A stretch of 64,000 nt of DNA from Actinomadura rubteroloni (lineage in GTDB: Bacteria; Actinomycetota; Actinomycetes; Streptosporangiales; Streptosporangiaceae), in assembly GCF_002911665.1 (NCBI RefSeq), contig NZ_MTBP01000001.1, positions 1,612,001 through 1,676,000 of the forward strand, read 5' to 3'. Under the pieces are notes generated by a model. It worked only from the letters and a program-made list of their open reading frames with translations. It searched no databases and was not told the DNA's origin. The position numbers and the translations under genes were made by a program. Shown in pieces: positions 35,701-44,903 of this stretch. Within the stretch, counting starts at the first letter, position 1; each line of letters opens with the position of its first letter.

Positions 35701-37612
35701 CGTCGTCGGCGTCGGCGACATGTCCGGGGACGTGTTCGGCAACGGGATGCTGCTGTCGGAGCACATCAAGCTCGTCGCCGCGTTCGACCACCGGCACGTC
35801 TTCCTCGACCCCGACCCGGACCCGGAGCGGTCGTTCGCCGAGCGCAGGCGGCTGTTCGAGATGCCGCGCAGCACCTGGGCCGACTACGACACGTCGCTGA
35901 TCTCGCAGGGCGGCGGGGTGTTCCCGCGCACCGCCAAGTCGATCCGGCTGAGCCCGGAGATCCGCGCGGCGCTCGGCATCCCCGAGGGCGTCAACGCGCT
36001 CACCCCCTACGAGCTGATCCGCGCCGCGCTGCTCGCCCCGGTGGACCTGCTGTGGAACGGCGGCATCGGGACGTACGTCAAGGCGTCCACGGAGAACAAC
36101 GCCGAGGTGGGGGACAAGGCCAACGACCTCGTCCGGGTGGACGGCGCGGACCTGCGCTGCCGCGTCGTCGGCGAGGGCGGCAACCTCGGCCTGACCCAGC
36201 TCGGCCGGATCGAGTTCGCCCGCAAGGGCGGCCTGGTCAACACCGACTTCATCGACAACTCGGCCGGGGTGGACACCTCCGACCACGAGGTCAACATCAA
36301 GATCCTGCTGGACCAGGTCGTCCGGGACGGCCGACTGGAGCGCAAGCAGCGCGACGACCTGCTCTACGGGATGACCGACGAGGTCGGCGACCTGGTTCTG
36401 CGCGACAACTGCGCGCAGAACGTCGTCCTCGCCGCCGCGCGCGCCCAGGCCGGGTCGATGCTGCACGTCCACACCCGGATGATGCGGGCGCTGGAGCGCG
36501 ACGGGCTGCTCAAGCGGCGGCTGGAGTCCCTGCCCGACGACAAGGCCCTCGCCGAGCGCCGCCAGGCGGGCCGCGGCCTCACCGGCCCCGAGTTCTCGGT
36601 GCTGCTCGCCTACGCCAAGCTCTCGCTGGACGACGACCTCATCGCCTCCGACCTGCCCGACGACCCGTACCTGGAGTCCTGGCTGGTCGACTACTTCCCG
36701 ACGCCGCTGCGCGAGCGGTTCCGGCCGGAGATGGACCGGCACCCGCTGCGCCGGGAGATCATCACGACGGCGGTGGTGAACGACCTGGTCAACAACTCCG
36801 GGACGACGTTCGCGTTCCGCGTCCACGAGGAGACGGGCGCGTCGCCGTCCGACATCGCCCGCGCCTACCTCGTCGCCCGCGAGGTGTTCGACATGCCGCG
36901 GTTCTGGTCGGCGGTGGACGGCCTGTCGCACCAGGTCGAGGAGTCCACGCAGATCGCCCTGCTGCTGGAGGCCCGCAAGCTCACCGAGCGCGGCTCGCGC
37001 TGGCTGCTGCACCACCGGCGCCCGCCGTTCGACATCCGCGCGACCGTCGACTTCTTCCTGGAGGACGCGGTCACGCTCGCCGCGCACATCCCGAAGGTGC
37101 TGACCGGGCTGGACAGCACCGCCTACGAGGAGCGCCGCGACGCCTACCTGGCGATGGGCGTCCCGGCGGACCTGGCCGACCGCGCGGGGGTGCTCGTCCC
37201 GGCCTACAGCACGTTCGACCTGGTGTCGATCGCGCGGGACATCGACCGTCCGGTCACCGAGGTCGCCGAGGTCTACTTCACGCTGGCCAACAAGCTCCAG
37301 CTCGCCCGGCTCCGCGAGCCGATCATCGCGCTGCCCCGCGACGACCGGTGGCGTTCGATGGCCCGCGCCGCGCTCCGCGACGACCTCTACCAGGCCCACG
37401 CCCAGCTCACCCGCGCCGTCCTCGGCCTGAGCGAGCCGGGGACGTCGGCGGACGAGAGCATCGCGCGGTGGAGCGAGCGCAACAGCGCCCCGATCGCCCG
37501 CGCCCAGCAGACGCTCCTGGAGATCTGGGAGAGCGACAGCTTCGACCTCGCCACCCTCTCGGTCGCGCTCGGCGCCGTCCGCACCCTCGCCACCACCAGC
37601 AGCATCGACTGA
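32789..37612 (+). CDS. gdh: NAD-specific glutamate dehydrogenase, large (180 kDa) type
   Basis: 1,607 residues, the size of the large NAD-GDH class described in Streptomyces clavuligerus. It converts glutamate to 2-oxoglutarate and ammonia. N-terminal regulatory part contains the ACT-like segment [20 protein letters not shown]. The catalytic core shows [60 protein letters not shown], and the NAD-binding region ([20 protein letters not shown]). The C-terminal helical region runs to ~1600. Start ATG is followed by [12 protein letters not shown]. The long antisense frame over it is a shadow of high GC. It is probably monocistronic or co-read with the small frame just downstream. Confidence 0.95.
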   Translation: [1607 protein letters not shown]

Positions 37613-37734
37613 CCTCGGTGGCCGGGAACGACCGGGAGGATCCGACGGGCGCCGCCCTCCGCGCGGCGCGACTGACCTCGGTGAGCGGGGACGACCGGGA
37701 GGATCCGACGGGCGCCGCCCTCCGCGTGGCGCTC
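37609..37734 (+). repeat. 63-bp tandem duplication at the gdh 3' end
   Basis: 37609-37671 and 37672-37734 are nearly identical (CTGACCTCGGTG, then GACCGGGAGGATCCGACGGG and GCGCCGCCCTCCGCG). The unit begins one base before the gdh TGA (37610-37612) and its length is 21 codons, so the short frame that crosses it stays open. Confidence 0.9.
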
Positions 37735-37803
37735 GCGGGCACCGTCCCGCCGGACAACCGTTTCGAGGCGGAGATCGAAGCGGCGCTCGCCCGGCTCCGC
37801 TAG
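37618..37803 (+). CDS. Candidate small protein downstream of gdh, with internal 21-aa duplication
   Basis: From GTG at 37618, five bases after the gdh stop, a 61-codon frame reads AGNDREDPTGAALRAARLTS and VSGDDREDPTGAALRVALAG, then TVPPDNRFEAEIEAALARLR. The C-terminal part looks like a natural amphipathic helix. The two copies of DREDPTGAALR come from the 63-bp duplication. Before duplication the gene would have been ~40 residues, starting at the GTG of the second unit (37681). No ribosome site is obvious, so it would depend on coupling to gdh. The stop overlaps that of the convergent PucR gene. Confidence 0.4.
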   Translation: MAGNDREDPTGAALRAARLTSVSGDDREDPTGAALRVALAGTVPPDNRFEAEIEAALARLR

Positions 37804-38987
37804 GCCCCGGCGAGCGCGCGGGCGGTCACGGCGGCGTGCAGGACGCGCAGGTCGCGCGGGTCGCCGGCGTCCAGGCCGGTGAGCGCGGCGACGCGGCCGA
37901 GGCGGTAGTCGAGCGTGTTGCGGTGGACGTGCAGGTGCGCGGCCGCGCGGGTGCGGTTGTTCCCGTGCCGGACGAGCGTCCGGACGGTCTCCAGCAGCAC
38001 CGGGTGGTCGTCCAGCGGACGCAGCTTGGCGGCGAGCCCGGCCAGGCCCCGGCCCGGACGGGCGAGCTGGTACTCCAGCAGGACGTCCTCCAGCGCGTGG
38101 CAGCCGGGCGGCAGGCCGAGCCGCTGCGCCAGGTCGGCGATCTCGGCCGCCTCGCGGTGCGCGGCCGGGACGGCGGCGACGTCGGCCGCGCGGGCGACGG
38201 CGCCGGTCACCGGCCGGGCCAGCGACGCGCCGATCCGCGCGACCAGGCCGGGCAGGTCGGCGGTCACCGTGTCGAGCGCGCCGGACGCGGCGGGGAACAG
38301 GATCACGCCGCCCTCGCCGGTGAGCGCGCTCAGCGCGTCCGGCCGGTGCGCGCCGAGCGCCGACTGCAGGCGCCGCGCGGTGCGCCGCGCCGCCGTGTCG
38401 TCGGTGTCGGGGGCGAGCCGCACCACGAGGACGGCGTAGGCGGGGGCGAGCACGACCCCGGCGTCGTCGGCGAGCGGCGCCGCCGGCTCACCGGCCAGCA
38501 GTGCCGCGACCAGCGCCCGCCGCGCCTCGCGTTCCTGGCTGTGCGCCTGCTGCCGTTCGTGCAGGTGCGCGCCCGCGACGGCCGGGACGACGTCGCGCAG
38601 GTAGCGGAGCATGTGGGTGCCGATGGCGCAGAAGTCGTCCATCTCCTCCGGCCCGGCCTCGGCGGCGAGCAGCCGCCAGCACGTCTCGGCCGCGACGTGG
38701 TACGCGGCGAGGACGGCCTCCAGCGGGACGCCGTCGGCGGCGCGGCGGCCCGACACGTCGATGATCTCGGCGAGTTCGGCGGCGTCGGGCCCCCGGTCCT
38801 CGCGCTGGGTCCGCAGGACGAGGTCGAGGGTCCGCGCGATCGAGTCCCGGACGTCCCCGGCGAGCTGGTCGGCCGGGAGCTGCCGGTAGAAGGGGATCTC
38901 GGCGGCGCAGCGGTCCAGGACGGCGTCGGTCAGCTCGGGGAGCCGGGCGGCGATCCGGGCGCGCAGGGACGTTCGCGCAGTCGGCAC
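37800..38987 (-). CDS. PucR/CdaR-family transcriptional regulator
   Basis: 395 residues. The N-terminal half is a helical RsbRD-like sensor region (ELTDAVLDRCAAEIPFYRQL; GVPLEAVLAAYHVAAETCWR), the middle a GGDEF-like CdaR domain (AYAVLVVRLAPDTDD), and the C-terminus the PucR HTH: LLETVRTLVRHGNNRTRAAA, HLHVHRNTLDYRLGRVAALT. Such regulators respond to metabolite supply, often nitrogen-related. It converges on the gdh unit. The GTG start at 38987 has only a weak upstream site, so the exact N-terminus is uncertain. Confidence 0.82.
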   Translation of the reverse strand: MPTARTSLRARIAARLPELTDAVLDRCAAEIPFYRQLPADQLAGDVRDSIARTLDLVLRTQREDRGPDAAELAEIIDVSGRRAADGVPLEAVLAAYHVAAETCWRLLAAEAGPEEMDDFCAIGTHMLRYLRDVVPAVAGAHLHERQQAHSQEREARRALVAALLAGEPAAPLADDAGVVLAPAYAVLVVRLAPDTDDTAARRTARRLQSALGAHRPDALSALTGEGGVILFPAASGALDTVTADLPGLVARIGASLARPVTGAVARAADVAAVPAAHREAAEIADLAQRLGLPPGCHALEDVLLEYQLARPGRGLAGLAAKLRPLDDHPVLLETVRTLVRHGNNRTRAAAHLHVHRNTLDYRLGRVAALTGLDAGDPRDLRVLHAAVTARALAGA

Positions 38988-39109
38988 CCCGTGATCGTGA
39001 CATTACCCAAGATGCGGGGTCAAACATTGGCGCGAAAGCCGACAGACAGGCGCCGCCGGCTGCACCAGGATGTGCGAACGCCCAAAGGCCCGCCCCCCGA
39101 GGAGACCCC

Positions 39110-39958
39110 ATGCAATCCATCGCCGGCAGACGGCTGCTCCCGCTGCTGACGGCGCTCGCCGCCGCGCTCGCCCTGCTCGTCCCGTCCACCGCGCCCGCGC
39201 GGGCGGCGGCGCCGGGCGGGAGCTGGGACAAGCCCGGTCCGTACCGCGTCACGTCGAAGACGCAGGGCGACACGACCCTGTACTACCCGGCCGACATCGC
39301 CGCGAGCGCCGACAAGCACCCCGTGATCGTCTGGGGGAACGGGACGTTCGCGTGGCCGCAGGTCTACGACGGCCTGCTGCGGCACTGGGCGAGCCAGGGC
39401 TTCGTCGTCGCCGCCGCGAACACCGCGTTCTCCAACACCGGCCTGGAGATGCGCGCCGGGATCGATTTGCTCGCCAAGGAGAACGCCAAGGCGGGCAGCC
39501 CGTTCCAGAACCGGATCGACCTCGCCAACATCGGCGCGGCGGGGCACTCGCAGGGCGGTGCGGGCGCCATCAACGCGACGCTGGACCCGCGCATCAAGAC
39601 GACCGTCCCCATCCAGCCCGGCCCGCTCGCGCTGTCGAGCTACCTGCACGGCCCGACGCTCTACCTCGCCGGGCAGAACGACACGATCGTGCCCCCCGCG
39701 CTCGTCCAGGCGTTCTACGACAACTCCGCGCAGGTCCCGGCCGTCTACGCCGAGCTGGCGGGCGCGACGCACTTCACCACGGTCGGCGACGCGGGCGGCT
39801 TCCGGGGCATCACGACGGCCTGGTTCCGCTTCCAGTTGATGGGCGACGAGCAGGCCCGCTCGCTGTTCTTCGGCAAGGACTGCGGCATCTGCTCGGGCTC
39901 GACGTGGCTGAACGTCAAGCGCGACGCCAAGGCCCTGCAGATCCCCGGCCACGCCTGA
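39110..39958 (+). CDS. Secreted alpha/beta hydrolase (esterase/cutinase-like)
   Basis: 282 residues from ATG at 39110 after GAGGAGACCCC. Signal peptide LLPLLTALAAALALLVPSTA, cleavage near ARA-AA. Alpha/beta-hydrolase features: HPVIVWGNGTFAWPQVYDGL, nucleophile elbow GAAGHSQGGAGAINA (catalytic Ser), acid near LYLAGQNDTIVPP, and His in GATHFTTVGD. Two C-terminal cysteines (GKDCGICSG) may form a disulfide, as in extracellular polyester hydrolases. Substrate unknown; lipid or polymer esters are likely. It is divergent from the PucR regulator, which might control it. Confidence 0.85.
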   Translation: MQSIAGRRLLPLLTALAAALALLVPSTAPARAAAPGGSWDKPGPYRVTSKTQGDTTLYYPADIAASADKHPVIVWGNGTFAWPQVYDGLLRHWASQGFVVAAANTAFSNTGLEMRAGIDLLAKENAKAGSPFQNRIDLANIGAAGHSQGGAGAINATLDPRIKTTVPIQPGPLALSSYLHGPTLYLAGQNDTIVPPALVQAFYDNSAQVPAVYAELAGATHFTTVGDAGGFRGITTAWFRFQLMGDEQARSLFFGKDCGICSGSTWLNVKRDAKALQIPGHA

Positions 39959-40045
39959 GCGTCGGCCGCCGGACGTCGGTGAGGTGCGCTGCAGCGGTCA
40001 GGAAGAGCGTCCGCACCGGCGTCCGGCGGGGTCAAGGGACGCGGG

Positions 40046-40993
40046 TCACATGCCCGCCGCCGCGACGGCCCGGCGGGACTCGCCCGCGACGGTCGCCGGC
40101 CCGGTCTGGGGGAGGACCGCGAGGTACTGGATCAGGGCGACCGAGATCATCCGCGCGCGGAACCGGCGGCGCCCGGTCAGCCCGACCAGGTCGGCGGGGA
40201 CGTCCAGCCGTCCGGGCTTGGCCGTCCGGTACGCCTCCCGTTGCCGCATCGCGTACCAGACCAGCGCGCCGCCGTCGGACGTGCGCAGCCCGAACGCCGG
40301 GCCCTCGGGCGTGAACGACGTCGTGCGCCGGACGCCGCGCCGCCGCAGCGCCGCCTCCCCGGTCCGCAGGTCGGCGTAGGCGCGGGTGGTGCTCGGCCCG
40401 GCGGCGAGCCCGGTCGCGCCGGGCGCCCCGGCCCCCCGCGTGAGCAGGTCGGCGTGCAGCGCGCCCATCCGCGCCGGGGCGACGCCGTAGCCGGTCGCGG
40501 CGGGACGCACCGCCGTCGCGTAGCCGTGCGCGTCCAGCGCGACCCGTCCGAGCACGTCGGCGCCGGGGGCGGGGTCGGCGGCGAGCAGCCACGGGCCGTC
40601 CGGCCGGTCCTGGACGAACAGCAGCGCGTGCCGCCGCCCCGCGCCGCCGTCCGCGTCCACCGCGAACCAGCGCGGATGGTCGTTCATCCGGGGGATGTAG
40701 TACCGGGCGCCGCCGGACGCGGGCGGCGGGGCGATCCGCCGCGTGGTCCGGGCCAGCCGGATCGCGGCGTGGTCCATCGTGAGCTGCGCCCCGGTCTCCA
40801 CGACGGACAGGCCCGCGCCGTCCAGCGTCGCGACCGCGTGGCCCGCGATCGCGGCGTACCGCGCCATGACCCGCTCGGCCTGCGCGCGGGTCAGCGCCGG
40901 ATCGGTCGGGGAGCCCGGCCCGGCGGCGCAGGCGACCGCCAGCAGCGGCGCCAGCGCGGCGGCGCTGCGCAGGACGTGCCGACGCGTGGACAT
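40046..40993 (-). CDS. Secreted protein with Tat-type (possibly lipoprotein) signal, unknown function
   Basis: About 315 residues from ATG at 40993, preferred over the upstream start because the signal begins there with MSTRRHVLRSAAALAPLLAV, a Tat-like twin-arginine motif, followed by AC (an imperfect lipobox AVAC). The mature part contains a beta-rich region (ARYYIPRMNDHPRWFAVDAD; ALLFVQDRPDGPWLLAADPA). I recognise a resemblance to actinobacterial proteins of unknown function related in pattern to the lipoprotein at 42311 (both have PRWF/PQWFIA followed by a DWxL strand and late FALRT segments). The two may be paralogues flanking prfB. Confidence 0.65.
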   Translation of the reverse strand: MSTRRHVLRSAAALAPLLAVACAAGPGSPTDPALTRAQAERVMARYAAIAGHAVATLDGAGLSVVETGAQLTMDHAAIRLARTTRRIAPPPASGGARYYIPRMNDHPRWFAVDADGGAGRRHALLFVQDRPDGPWLLAADPAPGADVLGRVALDAHGYATAVRPAATGYGVAPARMGALHADLLTRGAGAPGATGLAAGPSTTRAYADLRTGEAALRRRGVRRTTSFTPEGPAFGLRTSDGGALVWYAMRQREAYRTAKPGRLDVPADLVGLTGRRRFRARMISVALIQYLAVLPQTGPATVAGESRRAVAAAGM

Positions 40994-41083
40994 GGAGCCC
41001 CCGGGGGTGAGGCGGAACCGGTTCGCCCCATCATCGCAGCGTGACGACCCGGTCACACAGCGATTCCGAAACCCGCCCTAGGG

Positions 41084-42193
41084 TTACTCGGCCTCGCGCT
41101 GGCGGAGCCAGCGGATCTCCGCCTCGATGAACTCGTCCAGGTCGCCGTCCAGCACCGACGTCGGGTTGCCCACCTCGACGCCCGTCCGCAGGTCCTTCAC
41201 GACCTGGTAGGGGTGCAGGACGTAGTTGCGGATCTGCGTGCCCCAGCTGCTCGTGCCCTCGCCGCGCAGGGCGGACATCTTCTCCGCCTCCTCCTGCCGC
41301 TTGCGCTCCAGCAGCTTGGCCTGCAGCACGCCCATCGCCGTCGCCTTGTTCTGCAACTGGCTGCGCTCGTTCTGGCAGGACACGACGATCCCGGACGGCA
41401 GGTGAGTGATCCGGACGGCCGAGTCGGTCGTGTTGACGCCCTGGCCGCCGGGCCCGGACGAGCGGTACACGTCGATGCGCAGTTCCGACTCGTCGATGTC
41501 GACGTGGTCGCTCTGCTCCACCACCGGCACGACGTCCAGCCCGGCGAACGACGTCTGCCGCCGCGCCTGGCTGTCGAACGGGGAGATCCGGACGAGCCGG
41601 TGGGTGCCGTGCTCGCCGCGCAGCGTCCCGTAGGCGTAGGGGGCCTTGACGGCGAACGTCGTCGACTTGATCCCGGCCTCTTCGGCGTAGGACGTGTCGT
41701 AGACCTCCGTCGGGTAGCCGTGCCGCTCGGCCCAGCGCAGGTACATCCGCTGGAGCTGCTCGGCCCAGTCCGCCGCGTCCACGCCGCCGGCCTGCGCGTT
41801 GATCGTGACGAGCGCCTCGCGGGCGTCGTGCTCGCCCGACATCAGCGTCCGCACCTCGAGCTGCTGGACGGACTTGTGCAGCCCCGACAGCTCGTCGTCG
41901 GCCTCGCGGCGGGTGTCGTCGTCGTCCATCTCGTCGGCCATCTCATAGAGCGTGGCGACGTCCTCCAGGCGCTGGCGCAGCCCCTCGACGCGGTTCAGCT
42001 CGCTCTCCAGGTACGACAGCCGGCGCGTGACCGACTGGGCGTGCTCCTGGTCGTTCCACAGCGCCGGGTCGGCGGACTGCTCGCGCAGCTCGGCGATGTC
42101 ACGGCGCATGGCGTCGAGGTCGAGCACCTGCTCGATGCCCGTGAGGGTCGAGTCGAGCTCCTTGAGCTGATCTTTAACGTCGATGCCTGCCAC
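41084..42193 (-). CDS. prfB: Peptide chain release factor 2
   Basis: 369 residues from GTG at 42193. It carries the peptidyl-tRNA hydrolysis motif GGQ ([20 protein letters not shown]) and the RF2 stop-codon recognition tripeptide SPF ([12 protein letters not shown]), so it reads UGA/UAA. The helical N-terminal domain ([17 protein letters not shown]) is complete. There is no in-frame UGA near codon 25, so the programmed frameshift of E. coli prfB is absent, as expected in actinobacteria. It is not co-directional with ftsEX here, although the genes are close. Confidence 0.95.
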   Translation of the reverse strand: MAGIDVKDQLKELDSTLTGIEQVLDLDAMRRDIAELREQSADPALWNDQEHAQSVTRRLSYLESELNRVEGLRQRLEDVATLYEMADEMDDDDTRREADDELSGLHKSVQQLEVRTLMSGEHDAREALVTINAQAGGVDAADWAEQLQRMYLRWAERHGYPTEVYDTSYAEEAGIKSTTFAVKAPYAYGTLRGEHGTHRLVRISPFDSQARRQTSFAGLDVVPVVEQSDHVDIDESELRIDVYRSSGPGGQGVNTTDSAVRITHLPSGIVVSCQNERSQLQNKATAMGVLQAKLLERKRQEEAEKMSALRGEGTSSWGTQIRNYVLHPYQVVKDLRTGVEVGNPTSVLDGDLDEFIEAEIRWLRQREAE

Positions 42194-42310
42194 GCGTCCG
42201 AGCTTATCGCCGTCCCGCCACTGCCCGAGCGGCCGCTCGGCCCGGCCGGGATGGCAGAATGTCCGATCGGGTCGGCGCGAGGGCCGCCGCCCCGGCCCGG
42301 GGGACGTGGC

Positions 42311-43381
42311 GTGTTCAGGACTTCGCGGAAGCTGCCGGCGATGCTGCTCGCCGTCCCCGTCGCGCTGTCCGGCCTGTCCGCGTGCGGCGGCGGGGAGCGC
42401 CCGCGGGTGGCGCCGTCGCCGCTGCCGAAGGTCCCGACGCCGACGCCCGAGCCGCTGACGCAGCAGGTCGCGGCGACCGCGTTCCGCGCCTACGTCGCCA
42501 ACGACGACGTCGCCCGCGCCGCCGGGGACGAGCGGCTCGCCCTGTCCTGGGTGTCGGACGGCCAGGCCGTCCTCACCGCCGCCGAGTTCCGCCGCGCCGC
42601 GTTCGACGGCGACCCGGTGCGCCGCTACACCTACGGCGCCCCGAAGCTGTGGGTGCCCAAGCTCAAACCGGACGTCTATCCCCAGTGGTTCATCGCGTCC
42701 GTGCCGCGCACCGTCGCCGGGCAGCCGAAGTCCACCAAGCCGGCGCTGATGGCGTTCATGCGGCGCGGCGCCGGGTTCGACTGGACGCTCAGCTTCGCCA
42801 CCGAGCTGCGCCCGAAGGCCAAGCCGCCGAAGGTCGTCACCGACGCCGAGGGGTACGCCGTCCCGCTCGCCACGACGGACGAGTCGGTCCTCATCCGCCC
42901 CCGCGAGGTCCCCGGGATCCAGGCGACGATGGCGTCCGAGGGCCCCGACAGCGTGGCGGCCAAGGTGATGACGGCCGGGGACGTCACGACCGGCTACTAC
43001 CGGCAGGCCCGGCGCGAGATCAAGAAGGCGCGGGGGAAGGGCTTCGTCCGGCAGGTCGTGTTCGTCGCGACGCCCTATCCCTACTTCGCGCTGCGGACGG
43101 AGCACGGCGCCGGGCTCGTCCTGTACTCGCTGCTGCGCACCAGCATGACCAAGACGAAGAACCTGGACGTCCCCAAGCCCGTCAAGCCGCCCATCCCCGG
43201 CGAGATCGCCCACCTGCTCGACGGGACGGTCGAGGGCGTCGAGATCGACGAGACCGAGGCCTACCAGTACGCGGCGGCCGACCCGGCCAAGGCGAAGAAG
43301 GGCCACGACCAGCCCAAGGCGGACGTCATCGCCGTCAGCGGCGCGCCCGTCAAGGCCAGCACGCCGCCCCTGAAGGACTAG
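42311..43381 (+). CDS. Lipoprotein of unknown function
   Basis: About 356 residues from GTG at 42311 with GGGGGAC upstream. Signal [14 protein letters not shown] carries a good lipobox (LSAC). A Pro/Thr linker ([16 protein letters not shown]) leads to a globular domain with [40 protein letters not shown] and [17 protein letters not shown] do not recognise the domain beyond seeing it as a recurring actinobacterial lipoprotein type. It is divergent from prfB and overlaps by four bases the convergent small zinc-ribbon gene. Confidence 0.75.
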   Translation: MFRTSRKLPAMLLAVPVALSGLSACGGGERPRVAPSPLPKVPTPTPEPLTQQVAATAFRAYVANDDVARAAGDERLALSWVSDGQAVLTAAEFRRAAFDGDPVRRYTYGAPKLWVPKLKPDVYPQWFIASVPRTVAGQPKSTKPALMAFMRRGAGFDWTLSFATELRPKAKPPKVVTDAEGYAVPLATTDESVLIRPREVPGIQATMASEGPDSVAAKVMTAGDVTTGYYRQARREIKKARGKGFVRQVVFVATPYPYFALRTEHGAGLVLYSLLRTSMTKTKNLDVPKPVKPPIPGEIAHLLDGTVEGVEIDETEAYQYAAADPAKAKKGHDQPKADVIAVSGAPVKASTPPLKD

Positions 43382-43563
43382 GCCGCGCAGCGCTGGAGGA
43401 CCAGCGCCGCGAACAGCAGCGTCAGCAGGCCCGCGAGGACGAGCACCGGCGGCACCGACGGCCCGTTCCCGTGGAGTTCCGAGCGCGCCGCGCGGCACGT
43501 CGGACAGCGCCCTTCGCTCACCGGGTGCGAGCAGTATGCGCAGATCAGGTGATCGCAGCTCAT
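43378..43563 (-). CDS. Small zinc-ribbon membrane protein
   Basis: 61 residues. Cysteines in the N-terminus ([22 protein letters not shown]) make a likely four-Cys zinc site, and residues ~37-57 form one transmembrane helix ([20 protein letters not shown]). The ATG at 43563 follows GAGAGGGGCC. Such short proteins are widespread and uncharacterised. It converges on the lipoprotein gene with a four-base overlap. Confidence 0.65.
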   Translation of the reverse strand: MSCDHLICAYCSHPVSEGRCPTCRAARSELHGNGPSVPPVLVLAGLLTLLFAALVLQRCAA

Positions 43564-44124
43564 CCGGCGGCCCCTCTCGACGGGAAGTTCCTGTCCCCAT
43601 GAACTTTAGACTCCGATTCGCGCCATTCCGCATGAGTCGGCGGTAAAGTCCTGCGGGAGCGCCGGGGGGTGCGAGTGGCCGGGACGGTCGGCGTCCGCCC
43701 GTACACTGCTCCGTGCGTCCCGGTTACCGAACCGAGACGCGCCGGAGCCCTGCCGGTGACCTGCCGGTGATGCTCGTCTCGACGCCGGTCGCCGCCGGCG
43801 GGGCCTCAAGTCCCCTAGAGTCGGGCCGTCCGTGACCGGCGCGGCCCCGGAAGCCGCAGCTCAATCGCACCGGAGGTGACCTATCGGCTCCCGCGCCGGC
43901 GGTATGATTCCGCCCCGGACACCTCGACGGGACCGCCCGGCGGCCGAGCGGCCGCCCCGGGCCGCCCGCCGAACCGACGTCCCGCCCGCCGCAGCGGCGG
44001 TCCGGGCCGACCAGGGCGCGCGCGCGTCAGCGCCGCGCGACGACCGACCGAAGACGCGTCTCCTCCCGCACGAGCCCCCGCGGGTCCTTCGCAAGAATGG
44101 TGCTGAAACCGCCGTGATGCAGCC
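43564..44124. other. Intergenic region upstream of ftsE
   Basis: This 561-bp gap holds no frame I can support. A possible -10 (TACACT near 43701) and short GCCGGTGA direct repeats (CCTGCCGGTGACCTGCCGGT near 43750) are visible, but no promoter can be assigned with confidence. Confidence 0.4.
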
Positions 44125-44814
<690 letters not shown>

Positions 44815-44903
44815 GCCGAAGCACAGTCACCATCCGGACGCGGTGAGCACCGCCCCGGGAACCCAGCTCCCCGCGGGGCACAGGCGATCAAGGACAGCGA
44901 GGA

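Noticed and set aside
41084..43633. Single minus-strand gene of 849 codons including prfB
   Set aside because: Only the 3' part from GTG 42193 is RF2; the upstream part is the shadow of the plus-strand lipoprotein gene.
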